A DNA stretch of 64,000 nucleotides from Pelagicoccus enzymogenes (lineage in GTDB: Bacteria > Verrucomicrobiota > Verrucomicrobiia > Opitutales > Opitutaceae), in the NCBI RefSeq assembly GCF_014803405.1, contig NZ_JACYFG010000009.1, positions 62,001 to 126,000 on the forward strand. Reading direction: 5' to 3'. Positions 1 to 8,081 of this stretch are shown here, piece after piece. A model generated the notes under the pieces. That model worked only from the letters and a program-made list of their open reading frames with translations. It was not told the origin of the DNA and ran no database searches. The stretch's first letter is position 1. Each line of letters opens with the position of its first letter. A program made the position numbers and the translations under genes.

Positions 1-412
1 GATACGCCAGGGGGAACGGCCCTCCGGTGTAACCGTAGCCAAACACGATGGATACGATGCCAACAATCAAGAGCGACCAATCGCGATAAGCCACCAGATT
101 CAAGCCGACCAAAAATGCCATCAGAAAGATGCCGAGCGAGGCCCACAACATCCTGCGCGGCTCGATGCGGCCGCTCGCCACCAAACGCTCGGGTCCTACC
201 CTATCCGGCGTGTCGGCTCCGCGAACGTGATCGTAGTAGTCGTTCGCCATGTTGGTGGCGATCTGCACCAGCAACGCGAAAGCGAGGCAAATCGCGACCG
301 GCCACCAATCGAAGTACCCCATGCGCTTCGCTTCGGCAGTTCCGACCAAAATCGGCACCACCGCCGCAGGCAAGGTCTTGGGACGCGCCGCCTCTACCCA
401 GTCGCCTAACAT
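1..412 (-). CDS. menA: 1,4-dihydroxy-2-naphthoate polyprenyltransferase, N-terminal part (cut by window edge)
   Basis: Only the first 137 residues are in the window; the rest lies beyond base 1. The protein starts MLGDWVEAARPKTLPAAVV and carries the UbiA-family prenyl-diphosphate-binding motif in the form NMANDYYDHVRGAD, followed by helices rich in Leu and Val. MenA enzymes attach a polyprenyl tail to 1,4-dihydroxy-2-naphthoate in the inner membrane to give demethylmenaquinone. The opening ARPKTLPAA and the NDYYD motif favour MenA over UbiA (inference from family knowledge). The ATG lies three bases after the stop codon of the SerB-like gene, and AAGG from that stop region could serve as the ribosome binding site, so the two are probably co-transcribed. 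Confidence 0.85.
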   Translation of the reverse strand, partial: MLGDWVEAARPKTLPAAVVPILVGTAEAKRMGYFDWWPVAICLAFALLVQIATNMANDYYDHVRGADTPDRVGPERLVASGRIEPRRMLWASLGIFLMAFLVGLNLVAYRDWSLLIVGIVSIVFGYGYTGGPFPLAY

Positions 413-415
413 ACC

Positions 416-1057
416 TTAGTCCAGAAGAGCAGGAATGTCGCTGAGCTTGTAAACGAATTGCTTGGCTTCCGCCTTCACCTTCGCTCGCTCCAAATATCCT
501 CCGTAACCAATGAAAAGATCCACGAACGGCTGAGTCTCCAAGTCGCTCGAGCCATCCCCTACCATCACGGTTTGGGTCGCCCCGCGTTCCGCCTTGTCCG
601 CGTCGATCACCTTCATCTTCCCTCCCATGCGGGACGTCGGACAATTCCCGTCGAAGCCGAGGTAGCGACCTGCGTCGTCGAAGATCAGGTCCACGGCCCT
701 GACACGCTCCACCCCCAAATGTCTGGCGAAAGGAGCGATCGCTTGCGTCAGGCCACCACTCACGATGATCGGCTCCCAGCCCTTCTCACGCAAAGCGGCA
801 AGGGTCTCAAGGGCCGTCGGCTCTATGGTGTCGATGTACAGCTGCCCGATCTTTTCGCACTCTTCGGCGCTCGGCTTGATGAGGTCGAGCCGCGCCCCGT
901 AGACGTCTTCGATGGCGATGTGACCGTCCATAGCCTTATTGGTCATGTTCTCGCATTCGCGAAATGTCTCTTCGCCTCGCAAGCGGGCTAATTCGTCGAT
1001 CCCCTCGATCGAACTCAAGGTGCTGTCGCAGTCTATGAAGATAAGTTTCTTGGACAT
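416..1057 (-). CDS. serB: SerB-like HAD phosphatase (phosphoserine phosphatase family)
   Basis: A 213-residue HAD-superfamily phosphatase. Motif I is FIDCDSTLSS near residues 7-16, with the nucleophile Asp and the acid/base Asp two residues later; motif II is the Ser in IIVSGGLTQAI; motif III/IV is VMVGDGSSDLET near residue 165, where many SerB proteins read GDGANDL. This fits a soluble phosphatase of the SerB type, which makes L-serine from O-phosphoserine. The length matches single-domain SerB enzymes without an ACT domain. The GSSDLE variant leaves room for another small phosphorylated substrate. The gene sits directly before menA with a 3-base gap. Confidence 0.75.
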   Translation of the reverse strand: MSKKLIFIDCDSTLSSIEGIDELARLRGEETFRECENMTNKAMDGHIAIEDVYGARLDLIKPSAEECEKIGQLYIDTIEPTALETLAALREKGWEPIIVSGGLTQAIAPFARHLGVERVRAVDLIFDDAGRYLGFDGNCPTSRMGGKMKVIDADKAERGATQTVMVGDGSSDLETQPFVDLFIGYGGYLERAKVKAEAKQFVYKLSDIPALLD

Positions 1058-1110
1058 GGTGATATCTGAAAAATCGGGTGCGACCCTAGTCGCGGAAAGC
1101 CTTGCCTTTA

Positions 1111-1133
1111 TTCGCGAGCAAGCTCGTTCCTAC
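1111..1133 (-). repeat. REP-like element, GTAGGA type, single copy
   Basis: Read on the minus strand it starts GTAGGAACGAGCTTGCTCGC: a GTAGG head followed by the palindrome CGAGC-TT-GCTCG and a GCGAA tail. It lies between the rpmE2 terminator and the SerB-like gene. The same head and layout recur at 49031 and 49821. Confidence 0.6.
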
Positions 1134-1157
1134 AAGAACCGAGTTTCGCTCGGGACA

Positions 1158-1191
1158 ACAAAAAAACCCTCGAGCCTGAGCTCGAGGGTTT
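1158..1191 (-). terminator. Rho-independent terminator of rpmJ2-rpmE2
   Basis: Arms AAACCCTCGAGC and GCTCGAGGGTTT pair perfectly around a 4-base loop. On the minus strand the stem is followed by a run of seven T. It lies 27 bases after the rpmE2 stop codon. Confidence 0.85.
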
Positions 1192-1217
1192 GAAAAATCG
1201 TTCGCTGTCCGGTCCGC

Positions 1218-1469
1218 TTAGCGGCGGCGACGGAACTTGTTCTGGAACTTCTCCACGCGACCAGCAGTATCGACGAAGCGCTTTTCGCCGGTGTAGACTG
1301 GGTGGGAGTCCATGGTGATGTCGCGGAATACCTTAACGCACTCGACGCCGTCCACGGTCTCAGTCTGATGACCCTTGGCAGGGATGGTGGAGTTCGTTAC
1401 GAACTTCTTTCCCGTCGATACGTCGACGAAGACAGTTGGGTTATAATCTGGATGAATACCTTTTTTCAC
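1218..1469 (-). CDS. rpmE2: 50S ribosomal protein L31, type B (zinc-free form)
   Basis: This 83-residue protein has the L31 core SHPVYTGEKRFVDTAGRVEKF and an Arg-rich tail. It lacks the CXXC zinc pair of the classic L31 in its N-terminal half, which marks the type B (YkgM-like) form. The start is a GTG at 1467-1469 read on the minus strand, giving VKKGIHPDYNP; no strong ribosome binding site is visible. It follows rpmJ2 by 28 bases and ends before a strong terminator, so the pair forms a short operon. Both proteins are the zinc-independent paralogues. Confidence 0.93.
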   Translation of the reverse strand: MKKGIHPDYNPTVFVDVSTGKKFVTNSTIPAKGHQTETVDGVECVKVFRDITMDSHPVYTGEKRFVDTAGRVEKFQNKFRRRR

Positions 1470-1497
1470 GGCGAAAAGTTGAGCGGTTTAGAGCGAA

Positions 1498-1623
1498 TTA
1501 ACCCTGGCGGGCCTTGAAACGCGGGTTGGTCTTGCAGATCACGTACAGACGACCCTTGCGACGTACAACTTGGCAGTCAGGGTGACGTGTCTTAGCGGAC
1601 TTGAGTGATGACACTACTTTCAT
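1498..1623 (-). CDS. rpmJ2: 50S ribosomal protein L36, zinc-free (YkgO-like) form
   Basis: A 41-residue protein beginning [20 protein letters not shown] and ending NPRFKARQG. The body matches the L36 family closely. The classic zinc form has three Cys and one His as ligands; here only two Cys remain (positions 17 and 30), with [11 protein letters not shown] around the second, as in the YkgO-type paralogue. It is 28 bases upstream of rpmE2 on the same strand. The ATG at 1623 is preceded by TTACGCCCCTT on the coding strand, so there is no clear Shine-Dalgarno sequence. The identification is firm despite the short length. Confidence 0.92.
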   Translation of the reverse strand: MKVVSSLKSAKTRHPDCQVVRRKGRLYVICKTNPRFKARQG

Positions 1624-1720
1624 AAGGGGCGTAAAGAGAACGAGTCGCCTCCCGCCTGTCAATAGAGGAATCGCTAAATATCGTCCCGGCTCCCAAAGCT
1701 CTGGGCTCGCCCCTCTAAAG

Positions 1721-2284
1721 CTAGTTGGCGTCCGGATCCTCCGGGACCATGGACAAGAGGCCCAGCTCCGGATTCACCTCCATTATAAGGTGTCGCCACA
1801 GGTCAGCGCCGTCCTTGCTGGAAATGGATTCCGCATCGACCTCGGCAACGACCCAGGCGTTGGACTCCAGCTCGCTCAACAGCTGTCCCTCGCTCCAGCC
1901 GGAATAACCTTTGAAAGCCCTGAAAACCAAATCCGGGTCTTCCTTCATCTTGGATTGGGCCGCCAAGGGCTCCATGCCGAAAAAGAGCTGAAACTGCCCC
2001 AAGTCGGGGATGAGCTTCCAGGCCGCCAAGATAATTTGGTTCGGGCTGACGGGCCCTCCCACGTAAACAGGCACATTGCCCAATCCGCATTCGTTGAACT
2101 CCGAACTGAGCTGCCCCAGACGCTCGCCCGTACTGTGGTTCAGCACGACCCCAAGCGAACCCGACTCTTCATGCCGCGTCATGAGCACCACCGAACTCGC
2201 GAAATTCGGGTCCTTAAGGTGCGGATGGGCCAGCAAAAGCGAGCCGGCTAGTTCCGGGGAATCGTCCTGAGTCTCGTCGTACAT
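1721..2284 (-). CDS. YqgE/AlgH family protein
   Basis: 187 residues with the family hallmarks: [20 protein letters not shown] near the N-terminus, [22 protein letters not shown] and YSGWSEGQL. This family (UPF0301) is widespread; AlgH was first linked to alginate regulation, but the biochemical role is unsettled. The ATG at 2284 is preferred over an upstream TTG because AGGA lies about 10 bases before it and the conserved region starts soon after. It stands alone, 97 bases beyond the L36 gene start. Confidence 0.88.
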   Translation of the reverse strand: MYDETQDDSPELAGSLLLAHPHLKDPNFASSVVLMTRHEESGSLGVVLNHSTGERLGQLSSEFNECGLGNVPVYVGGPVSPNQIILAAWKLIPDLGQFQLFFGMEPLAAQSKMKEDPDLVFRAFKGYSGWSEGQLLSELESNAWVVAEVDAESISSKDGADLWRHLIMEVNPELGLLSMVPEDPDAN

Positions 2285-2438
2285 AAGTTGTCGTCCTGAC
2301 CCGATGAATCTCAATTGCAGGGCCTCGGATGGCGACCAAAAAGTTGCTTTCGCAACAGGCTGACCTTGCCCTCCCCCTGCACTGTCGCTTCTTTTTCATC
2401 TCCCAATCCACAACCCACATTTCTCCAACCAACCATCC

Positions 2439-3194
2439 ATGATCCAGCTTTCGGATATCGTCTCCTTCTGCGACCAACGGGCCAACACCCACCAGGTAAA
2501 AGACTTCAGCGGCGCCTTGAACGGCCTGCAATTCGCCAACGACGGAGTCGTCAGCAAAGTGGGCGCCGCCGTCGACGCCGGGCTCGTGCCCTTCCAAAAG
2601 GCCGTCGAAGCCAAGATCGACTTTCTCATCGTGCACCACGGCATGTTCTGGAGCGGGGCTCGCAGGGTCGTCGACGCCGAGTACGAGAAGATTCGCACCC
2701 TCGTCGACGGGAACCTGGCCGTCTACTCCTGCCACCTCCCCCTCGACGCCCACACCGAAATCGGAAACAACGCCATCCTCGCAAAAAAACTCGGTATCGC
2801 TCCCGCCGGCAGTTTCCTGCCATACGAAGGCACGGATATCGGTTTCATCGGCCACTGGACCAGTAGCCGCGCCGACCTACGAGCCGCCCTCAAAGGACTT
2901 TTCGGACACAAGTTTTCCGCCATGGAATTCGGTTCCCGCGCGCCCAAGAAAATCTGCGTGCTTTCCGGCAGCGGGGCCAGCGCCATCGAGCACGTCAAGG
3001 CCACCGGAGCAGATACCTTCATCACCGGAGAACTCCGACAGCACCACTACAACTACGCCCAAGAAGCGGGTCTCAACGTGTATGCATGCGGCCACTACGC
3101 CACCGAAACCTTCGGCATTTCCGCCCTCGCCGCCGAGGCTGCCAAAAAGTTCAACCTGAAGTGGGAGTTCATCAAGACCGACTGCCCGCTGTAA
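2439..3194 (+). CDS. Nif3-like dinuclear metal centre protein
   Basis: 251 residues with the metal-binding signature of the NIF3/YbgI family: IVHHGMFWSG near residues 64-73, LPLDAHTEIGNN near 105-116, and a C-terminal GELRQHHYNYAQEAG followed by GHYATETFG. These His, Asp and Glu residues hold a two-metal site in a hexameric ring in characterised relatives. The older name 'GTP cyclohydrolase I type 2' is not well supported, so the role stays unknown. The length is that of the short form without the extra inserted domain. It is transcribed away from yqgE; the shared region 2285-2438 probably holds both promoters. Confidence 0.88.
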   Translation: MIQLSDIVSFCDQRANTHQVKDFSGALNGLQFANDGVVSKVGAAVDAGLVPFQKAVEAKIDFLIVHHGMFWSGARRVVDAEYEKIRTLVDGNLAVYSCHLPLDAHTEIGNNAILAKKLGIAPAGSFLPYEGTDIGFIGHWTSSRADLRAALKGLFGHKFSAMEFGSRAPKKICVLSGSGASAIEHVKATGADTFITGELRQHHYNYAQEAGLNVYACGHYATETFGISALAAEAAKKFNLKWEFIKTDCPL

Positions 3195-3246
3195 GCGGGC
3201 CGAACGATAAACTCGTTTCAGAGACAGTTTTTTGCCCAATCATGGC

Positions 3247-3278
3247 GCAAAAAACGGCGATCTCCTACGAGATCGCCG
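3247..3278 (-). terminator. Rho-independent terminator of the VPDSG-CTERM gene
   Basis: Perfect 10-base arms CGGCGATCTC and GAGATCGCCG with a CTAC loop. On the minus strand the stem is followed by TTTTTTGCGC. It lies 29 bases after the stop of the minus-strand gene. Confidence 0.85.
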
Positions 3279-3306
3279 CAATGAAAATGCCAGCTTGGCC
3301 AAACGT

Positions 3307-4041
3307 TTAAGCGCCTCTACGACGCTTGAAAGCCACTACGCCAGCAAAGGCAAAACCGAGCAAAGCAAGCGTGCTTCCACTATCTGGAACGCCTTGCGTA
3401 TTACTGGTGAAATCAGTGCTACCGAAACTGAAGCTGGTATTTTGGCTGTAGGTATCGAAACCAACCTTACCAGTCATGAAACTAGTATCGACTACCGTTT
3501 GGCTGAAAATCGTAGTCGCTCCGTTTTTGATGGTAGCAGTGAGGTTGTTACCGCTGCGAGAAGCAATGAAGTCATAGGTGACATTACTCGCCCAATTGCC
3601 AGCCTGTGATGCGAGCAAGGTCTTCACACCGGCCACTCCCTTAAAAAGTTGAATCCCATTCAGACCGGAAACACCTCCGCCTCCCCAGCCAAGTACGTAC
3701 GAATTGGCGATATCTTGGAAGCCAAAGACGATTCCCGAGAAATCATTGTCACCATTGTTTCTGATCTTTGTAGAGAATGACCAATCACCAGAAGCGACAA
3801 AGTCACTGACCAGAGAACCCGTCCTGTTTCCATTACTAGCTACGGTATTACCAGATTGGATCCAACTCGAGTTGTTGTTGGTACCACCATATTGAATTCG
3901 ATAGCCAGTCGACGCGCCGGAATCCCAATTGCTGACAATATCGGATTCGGAAATCGAGACAGCATGAGTGGTGCTAGCCGCTACACAGATTGCCGCACTG
4001 AGCAAAGTAGCTAATTTTTTGGAGAACAGGTTTTTTTTCAT
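3307..4041 (-). CDS. Exported LamG-like protein with VPDSG-CTERM sorting signal
   Basis: 244 residues. A signal peptide (Lys-rich start, then LATLLSAAICVAAS, cleavage near THA) is followed by a beta-rich domain with runs such as DWSFSTKIRNNGDNDFSGIV, suggesting a concanavalin-like sandwich of the LamG/DUF1080 kind. The end is GVPDSGSTLALLGFAFAGVV plus a basic FKRRRGA tail: the VPDSG-type C-terminal signal (motif, one hydrophobic helix, Arg cluster), the verrucomicrobial counterpart of PEP-CTERM. The protein is Ser/Asn/Gly-rich and its DNA is more AT-rich than its neighbours. Export and anchoring or release through an exosortase system is inferred; no exosortase gene is in the window. The binding target is unknown. 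Confidence 0.82.
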   Translation of the reverse strand: MKKNLFSKKLATLLSAAICVAASTTHAVSISESDIVSNWDSGASTGYRIQYGGTNNNSSWIQSGNTVASNGNRTGSLVSDFVASGDWSFSTKIRNNGDNDFSGIVFGFQDIANSYVLGWGGGGVSGLNGIQLFKGVAGVKTLLASQAGNWASNVTYDFIASRSGNNLTATIKNGATTIFSQTVVDTSFMTGKVGFDTYSQNTSFSFGSTDFTSNTQGVPDSGSTLALLGFAFAGVVAFKRRRGA

Positions 4042-4436
4042 TTCTTCAGTATTGTTTGGATTAAATCTGTTTTTTTGTTCGAGAGGTACCCCTTCTGCAT
4101 GAGAAGTGCCACACGCCTAACGGCTCCCCAGAAAAACCTCACAACCCTTTCTTCCAAAACAACTTGCAAAACCATCCTTTTAAAAATCAGCCAAACTTCT
4201 CACACATTTTTTTGTTAATGATACCGACACTCCAACTCGATAAAACCTCTCTTCCTGTCAGTAAACTCTTCTACATCTGACACTTATAAGCGGCAAAAAA
4301 CGAAGTTCGCCATCTGTAAGGATACGTAACTACCCCAAAACGCGCCCCTAGGAAATGAGCACTAGGAGTCTTGCACCTGGACAGCTCTGAAATTCAGCGT
4401 GTACAACGTCTTACTTCTCTAGCAAAACCCTTCTTC
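4042..4436. other. AT-rich intergenic region between divergent VPDSG gene and aroQ
   Basis: About 395 bases without a credible gene. It must hold the promoters of both flanking genes; AT-rich stretches near 4180-4215 are candidates but no clean -35/-10 pair stands out. GAAGAA just before the VPDSG gene start can serve as its ribosome binding site. No repeat or RNA gene is seen. Confidence 0.5.
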
Positions 4437-4865
4437 ATGAAGAAGATCGCAGTACTCAACGGGCCCAACTTGAACCGACTCGGCAAACGCGAGCCGGAAA
4501 TCTACGGCTCGAAGACGCTGGACGACATTGCTAGCGAATTGCGTAGCGCCTTTCCGGATACCGAGTTCGACTTCTTCCAATCCAATCACGAGGGAGCTCT
4601 AGTCGACAAATTCAGCGAGCTGGCCGAATCCGACACCAACGGTGTGGTCTTCAATCCCGCCGCCTACTCCCACACCAGCGTCGCCCTGCGGGACGCTATC
4701 AGCGGAGCCGGGCTTCCAGTGATCGAGGTCCACATCAGCAACATCCACTCTCGCGAGAAATTCCGCCATCACTCCTACACCGCCGAGGTGTCCAAGGGGG
4801 TGATAACCGGACTCGGCACCGACGGCTATCGCTTCGCGGTGGCCGCGCTGCTCGGCACGGCGTAA
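4437..4865 (+). CDS. aroQ: 3-dehydroquinate dehydratase, type II
   Basis: 142 residues, the usual size for the dodecameric type II enzyme, which converts 3-dehydroquinate to 3-dehydroshikimate in aromatic amino acid synthesis. Signature stretches are AVLNGPNLNRLGKREPEIYG at the N-terminus (with the catalytic Tyr), FFQSNHEGALVDKF, NPAAYSHTSVALRDAI, and EVHISNIHSREKFRHHS, which holds the catalytic His region. The ATG at 4437 gives the conserved N-terminus; an upstream in-frame start at 4371 would add 22 residues with no family counterpart. Its last 40 bases overlap the end of the convergent gene at 4826. Confidence 0.95.
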   Translation: MKKIAVLNGPNLNRLGKREPEIYGSKTLDDIASELRSAFPDTEFDFFQSNHEGALVDKFSELAESDTNGVVFNPAAYSHTSVALRDAISGAGLPVIEVHISNIHSREKFRHHSYTAEVSKGVITGLGTDGYRFAVAALLGTA

Positions 4866-6136
4866 CGGTCTACCTGCTCGTAAACGATCCAGCCATGCTC
4901 TCGCAGTTGCAGCTTGGCGATGGGCGAGACTTGTCCAGAAACCCAGATCTCCCGCTTGTCCGCGGCAAGCTCCTCGGAGAGCAAGGCCTCGTAAACCAAG
5001 GGAGTCCAGTGCAGGTAGTCGACGGCTAGCGGATAGATATCGTATCCGCGGTTTGAACACGCGTAGAGCATCCCCCGGCGCTCGCCGATGGAGGCAATCC
5101 CCGCAACCCGCTGGCTGTAGGAAACAAGCACCTCCAAGGTGCGAATCATCAGCTCCGCGTCCTCGTCGTTCTCCGCCCGCAGAGCGAAGTCGACCAAGAA
5201 GGCCACGTCTCCCGACTCCTTCAAATTCTTGAATCCCAAGCAGAGCTCCATCTTTTCAGTGAGCGAATAAATCGGGGTATCGCGAAAAGCATGGATCAGC
5301 TCCTTTTCGACTTTCAAGTCCTTCAACGTGTCCACGATCTCTCGTTCAAGCTGATGGGCGGGACGATCCCATACCAACTCCCGAGCCTTGCCCGCGTAGG
5401 AAAAGACTTCGCTCGAAGGCACCGCAAAGTCTCCGGCGAAACCTCCCAAGGTGGAAGCCCAGGCAATTCGCCCCAAGGCCTCCTGCAACACTTCGTTCTT
5501 GGAATACGGATCCACCCCTAGCTGCCGCGCCCAGCGTCGCTTGGAAGAATCGTGCCCCAGATGCTTGCGGCTCAGCTTCCCTGCCGAACTGACCAACTTC
5601 TTCTTTTCCTTCGGCTCTTCCCTGACCTCCTCCTTGTCGTCCTTGTTGCGATAGTCGCGATAAGTCTCCAGCGCTTTACTAGAGCCACGCTTCACCTGAT
5701 AAAGCTTACCGCCCAAGTAGCGCACCACTCCCCCAGGCAAGCCCGTGACCGAGGCGACCGGCCGTTTTGCCACGCCTACCGTCGTCGCCACCGGACTGGC
5801 CAAGCTGCTGGACAGGGAACTGGCAAATGCCTCGCTCTGACTCACCTCGGCCAAGGTTTCGATGACCTCCAGCTCGTGCAACAATGCCTCAAGCTGCTGC
5901 ACCCCCTGCACTCGATAACTCCCATATTCCGACTCGACGCGAAAGGTGTAAGCGAGGTCGCTCACCTCCACTAAAGGCGAAACGCGATACGCAGAAGTCT
6001 TGAGCTGAATCTTCGGAGCCACGTCCCTGACGAAGAGAACGGGAGGCCCCTCCGAAGGTTCCTCGGTTCGCCCAGGCGCACTCGCCCCCCAAAGGGAAAA
6101 CAAGAATAGCAGGACGTGAAAGCGGGAAAGCGACAT
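4826..6136 (-). CDS. Exported protein of unknown function
   Basis: 436 residues from the ATG at 6136, chosen because it starts a signal peptide (MSLSRFHVLLFLFSLWGASA, cleavage near PGRTEE). The middle, residues about 150-220, is rich in Lys and Glu (DDKEEVREEPKEKKK) and likely flexible; the rest looks helical. I recognise no domain. The C-terminus overlaps aroQ by 40 bases in the convergent direction, so the last 13 residues are coded opposite aroQ's end. An earlier in-frame start at 6217 would run into the terminator of the upstream gene and is less likely. Confidence 0.65.
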   Translation of the reverse strand: MSLSRFHVLLFLFSLWGASAPGRTEEPSEGPPVLFVRDVAPKIQLKTSAYRVSPLVEVSDLAYTFRVESEYGSYRVQGVQQLEALLHELEVIETLAEVSQSEAFASSLSSSLASPVATTVGVAKRPVASVTGLPGGVVRYLGGKLYQVKRGSSKALETYRDYRNKDDKEEVREEPKEKKKLVSSAGKLSRKHLGHDSSKRRWARQLGVDPYSKNEVLQEALGRIAWASTLGGFAGDFAVPSSEVFSYAGKARELVWDRPAHQLEREIVDTLKDLKVEKELIHAFRDTPIYSLTEKMELCLGFKNLKESGDVAFLVDFALRAENDEDAELMIRTLEVLVSYSQRVAGIASIGERRGMLYACSNRGYDIYPLAVDYLHWTPLVYEALLSEELAADKREIWVSGQVSPIAKLQLREHGWIVYEQVDRYAVPSSAATAKR

Positions 6137-6216
6137 ACAGGTTCCGGAACTAGGATAAGGAAGAATCACATTTGGTTCCGCGATTCTCATCGACGAAAAC
6201 CGAGGAGCCACAACCA

Positions 6217-6251
6217 CAAAAAACGCCGCCTCCCAAAAAGAGAAACGGCGT
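6217..6251 (-). terminator. Rho-independent terminator of the 11.2-6.3 kb operon
   Basis: Arms ACGCCG and CGGCGT pair around a 17-base loop; on the minus strand the stem is followed by TTTTTTGTGG. It lies 25 bases after the stop of the last operon gene. Confidence 0.75.
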
Positions 6252-6275
6252 AGGTAAGAGACTAGCCCCCAAGGG

Positions 6276-8081
6276 TCACTTGTACTGGTTGGACCCTTCG
6301 AGAATGATACCGTGGTCGTTGTGGTACATTCGGCTAAAGGTGATTCCGAGGAGCCCGTCGAGCTCCTCTTCGCTGGGAAAGAGGGCTATGGCCCGCTCCA
6401 TCAAGCCTGCAGCATCCTCCCCCGCGCTCGCCCGCATGGAGGTGCCCAAAGACTTGAAGACCGGCACTAGGTTCTTGAGAATTTCCTCGCCGCGAGAGTA
6501 GCTGAACAACACGCCCGGCTTCACGTTGGCATCCGCGATGAAGGAGCGAAATTCGCTACTGTTGACCAATGCGTTCTCGCCCTGCGGCGGGTTGGTGAGA
6601 GCGGAGAAGATGCGGCTGGAGGTCTCCTCGGAGCCTACCGCGAACACCAGCTTGCCCATGCCGTGGGCAATTGTCACCACGCCCTGAGCTGGGTCCTGCA
6701 CACGAACGCCAGCGAAACCTTGCTCGTCCACCAACTCGATTCCCGCGGCTGGATTCTGGGCCATACCGGCGATCATCGCCATGCCTGCCTGCAATATTTC
6801 CGGGCGAGTGAAATCCATCACCATGGCCTGGGAAGCGCGCGGCAAGTCGAGGCTGGTCCCATTCGGGTTCTCCATGGAGACGACCTCGATCGGATACTCC
6901 AAGACGTGGATCCGCTTGCCGAATGCCGACATCAAGGTGGGTATGTCTGACTGCAAAGTCATTTGCAGCTGGCCATTCGCCATGGCGAGCTGCTGTTCGA
7001 CCTGCTCTGGCGGCATGAACTTCTTGGCCATGTCCAACGCGAAGTCGTAGACCTTGTTCATGTCGAAAGCGGCAACCGTGTAGGCGTTCACGTTGCTCGG
7101 CACCCATTCCGGCGGCTGGAACTCGAAGAACTCGTTCTCCAAAAGCGTCGCAATTCCGGAGCGAGGCGTCGGCGAACCGACAAAGATCGTCGAGCGTTCC
7201 TGCATGTCCACGAAACCGCTCCACACGCCCAACTTGGTGAAGGCATCGAACTCGAGGGCCTCGAAAAGTTGACGGTTTTGAGGCGGGATGAAATCGAACA
7301 CGGCCCCTAGGTCGCCGAGCAGCTCTAGGCGGGTCGGGTAATCGGGACGCACTTCGCCAATGCCCGAATCTGCGTAGAAGCGGGTCAGAAACTCGCCGCC
7401 GCCTTCTTGCTGGGCCGCCATGAACTGGCCAAGAGCTTCGAGTTCCGCGTTTTCGAACACCTTGGCCTCGTCCATAGAGGTGATCGGTTCCATCACGTTT
7501 CCGATCGCGAAGAAGAAGCGATTGCCAAGTTGGGAGACCAAAAAGGAGGAACCGTCCGTAAGGTTCTTAATGCGAGCCCCCGGGCCGCCTGGCAGCTCCA
7601 GGTCCGTGCGCTCGATTTCTTCGTTCTCGATCGAACCTTCCAGCACGGCAGTGAAGGCCCGCTCCGCCACGCCCTCTCCCATTTCAGCCCAAACCAGGAA
7701 GGTAGGCATGGGGAGGTGTTCCGGAACTTCCTGGTTCACGACAGCGGCACCGAAGTGGCTGCCCACCATCTGGTAGAGGTCATCCAACTCGAGACCGACT
7801 TCGCCAAGCCTTGAGATGAAATTCCCGTCTTCGTCCTCAGACTCGATCAAGTCCTCGATGAACGACTTGTACTCGGCGATCTTCGCCTCCGAAAAAAGAA
7901 GCTGCCCGAGACGCGTATTGTCCACGTACTGGTCCAGCGTTTCTGGAGAGTTGTCGAAACGGAACGCTGCCAAGGTTTCCGCAGGCAACGATTCGAATGG
8001 GGAATTCAGGTCGGCGGCGCTAAGGACAGCAGTAGCTGCCACGGAAACGAGGCCGCAAAGGAGCTTATTTCTTTTCTTCAC
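6276..8081 (-). CDS. Large exported protein of unknown function (third gene of HtrA-like operon)
   Basis: 601 residues with a signal peptide (MKKRNKLLCGLVSVAATAVL, cleavage after SAA). The mature part is acidic with repeated small-domain character: phrases such as VGSHFGAAVVNQEVPE, LGNRFFFAIGNV and MGKLVFAVGSEETSSRIF recur in spacing like that of DUF3352-type exported proteins, a tentative match only. No catalytic motif is visible. It overlaps the end of the upstream protease gene by 17 bases and ends in front of a strong terminator, so it is the last gene of a three-gene operon of exported proteins. It may be a substrate, partner or regulator of the protease (inference from coupling). Confidence 0.75.
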   Translation of the reverse strand: MKKRNKLLCGLVSVAATAVLSAADLNSPFESLPAETLAAFRFDNSPETLDQYVDNTRLGQLLFSEAKIAEYKSFIEDLIESEDEDGNFISRLGEVGLELDDLYQMVGSHFGAAVVNQEVPEHLPMPTFLVWAEMGEGVAERAFTAVLEGSIENEEIERTDLELPGGPGARIKNLTDGSSFLVSQLGNRFFFAIGNVMEPITSMDEAKVFENAELEALGQFMAAQQEGGGEFLTRFYADSGIGEVRPDYPTRLELLGDLGAVFDFIPPQNRQLFEALEFDAFTKLGVWSGFVDMQERSTIFVGSPTPRSGIATLLENEFFEFQPPEWVPSNVNAYTVAAFDMNKVYDFALDMAKKFMPPEQVEQQLAMANGQLQMTLQSDIPTLMSAFGKRIHVLEYPIEVVSMENPNGTSLDLPRASQAMVMDFTRPEILQAGMAMIAGMAQNPAAGIELVDEQGFAGVRVQDPAQGVVTIAHGMGKLVFAVGSEETSSRIFSALTNPPQGENALVNSSEFRSFIADANVKPGVLFSYSRGEEILKNLVPVFKSLGTSMRASAGEDAAGLMERAIALFPSEEELDGLLGITFSRMYHNDHGIILEGSNQYK

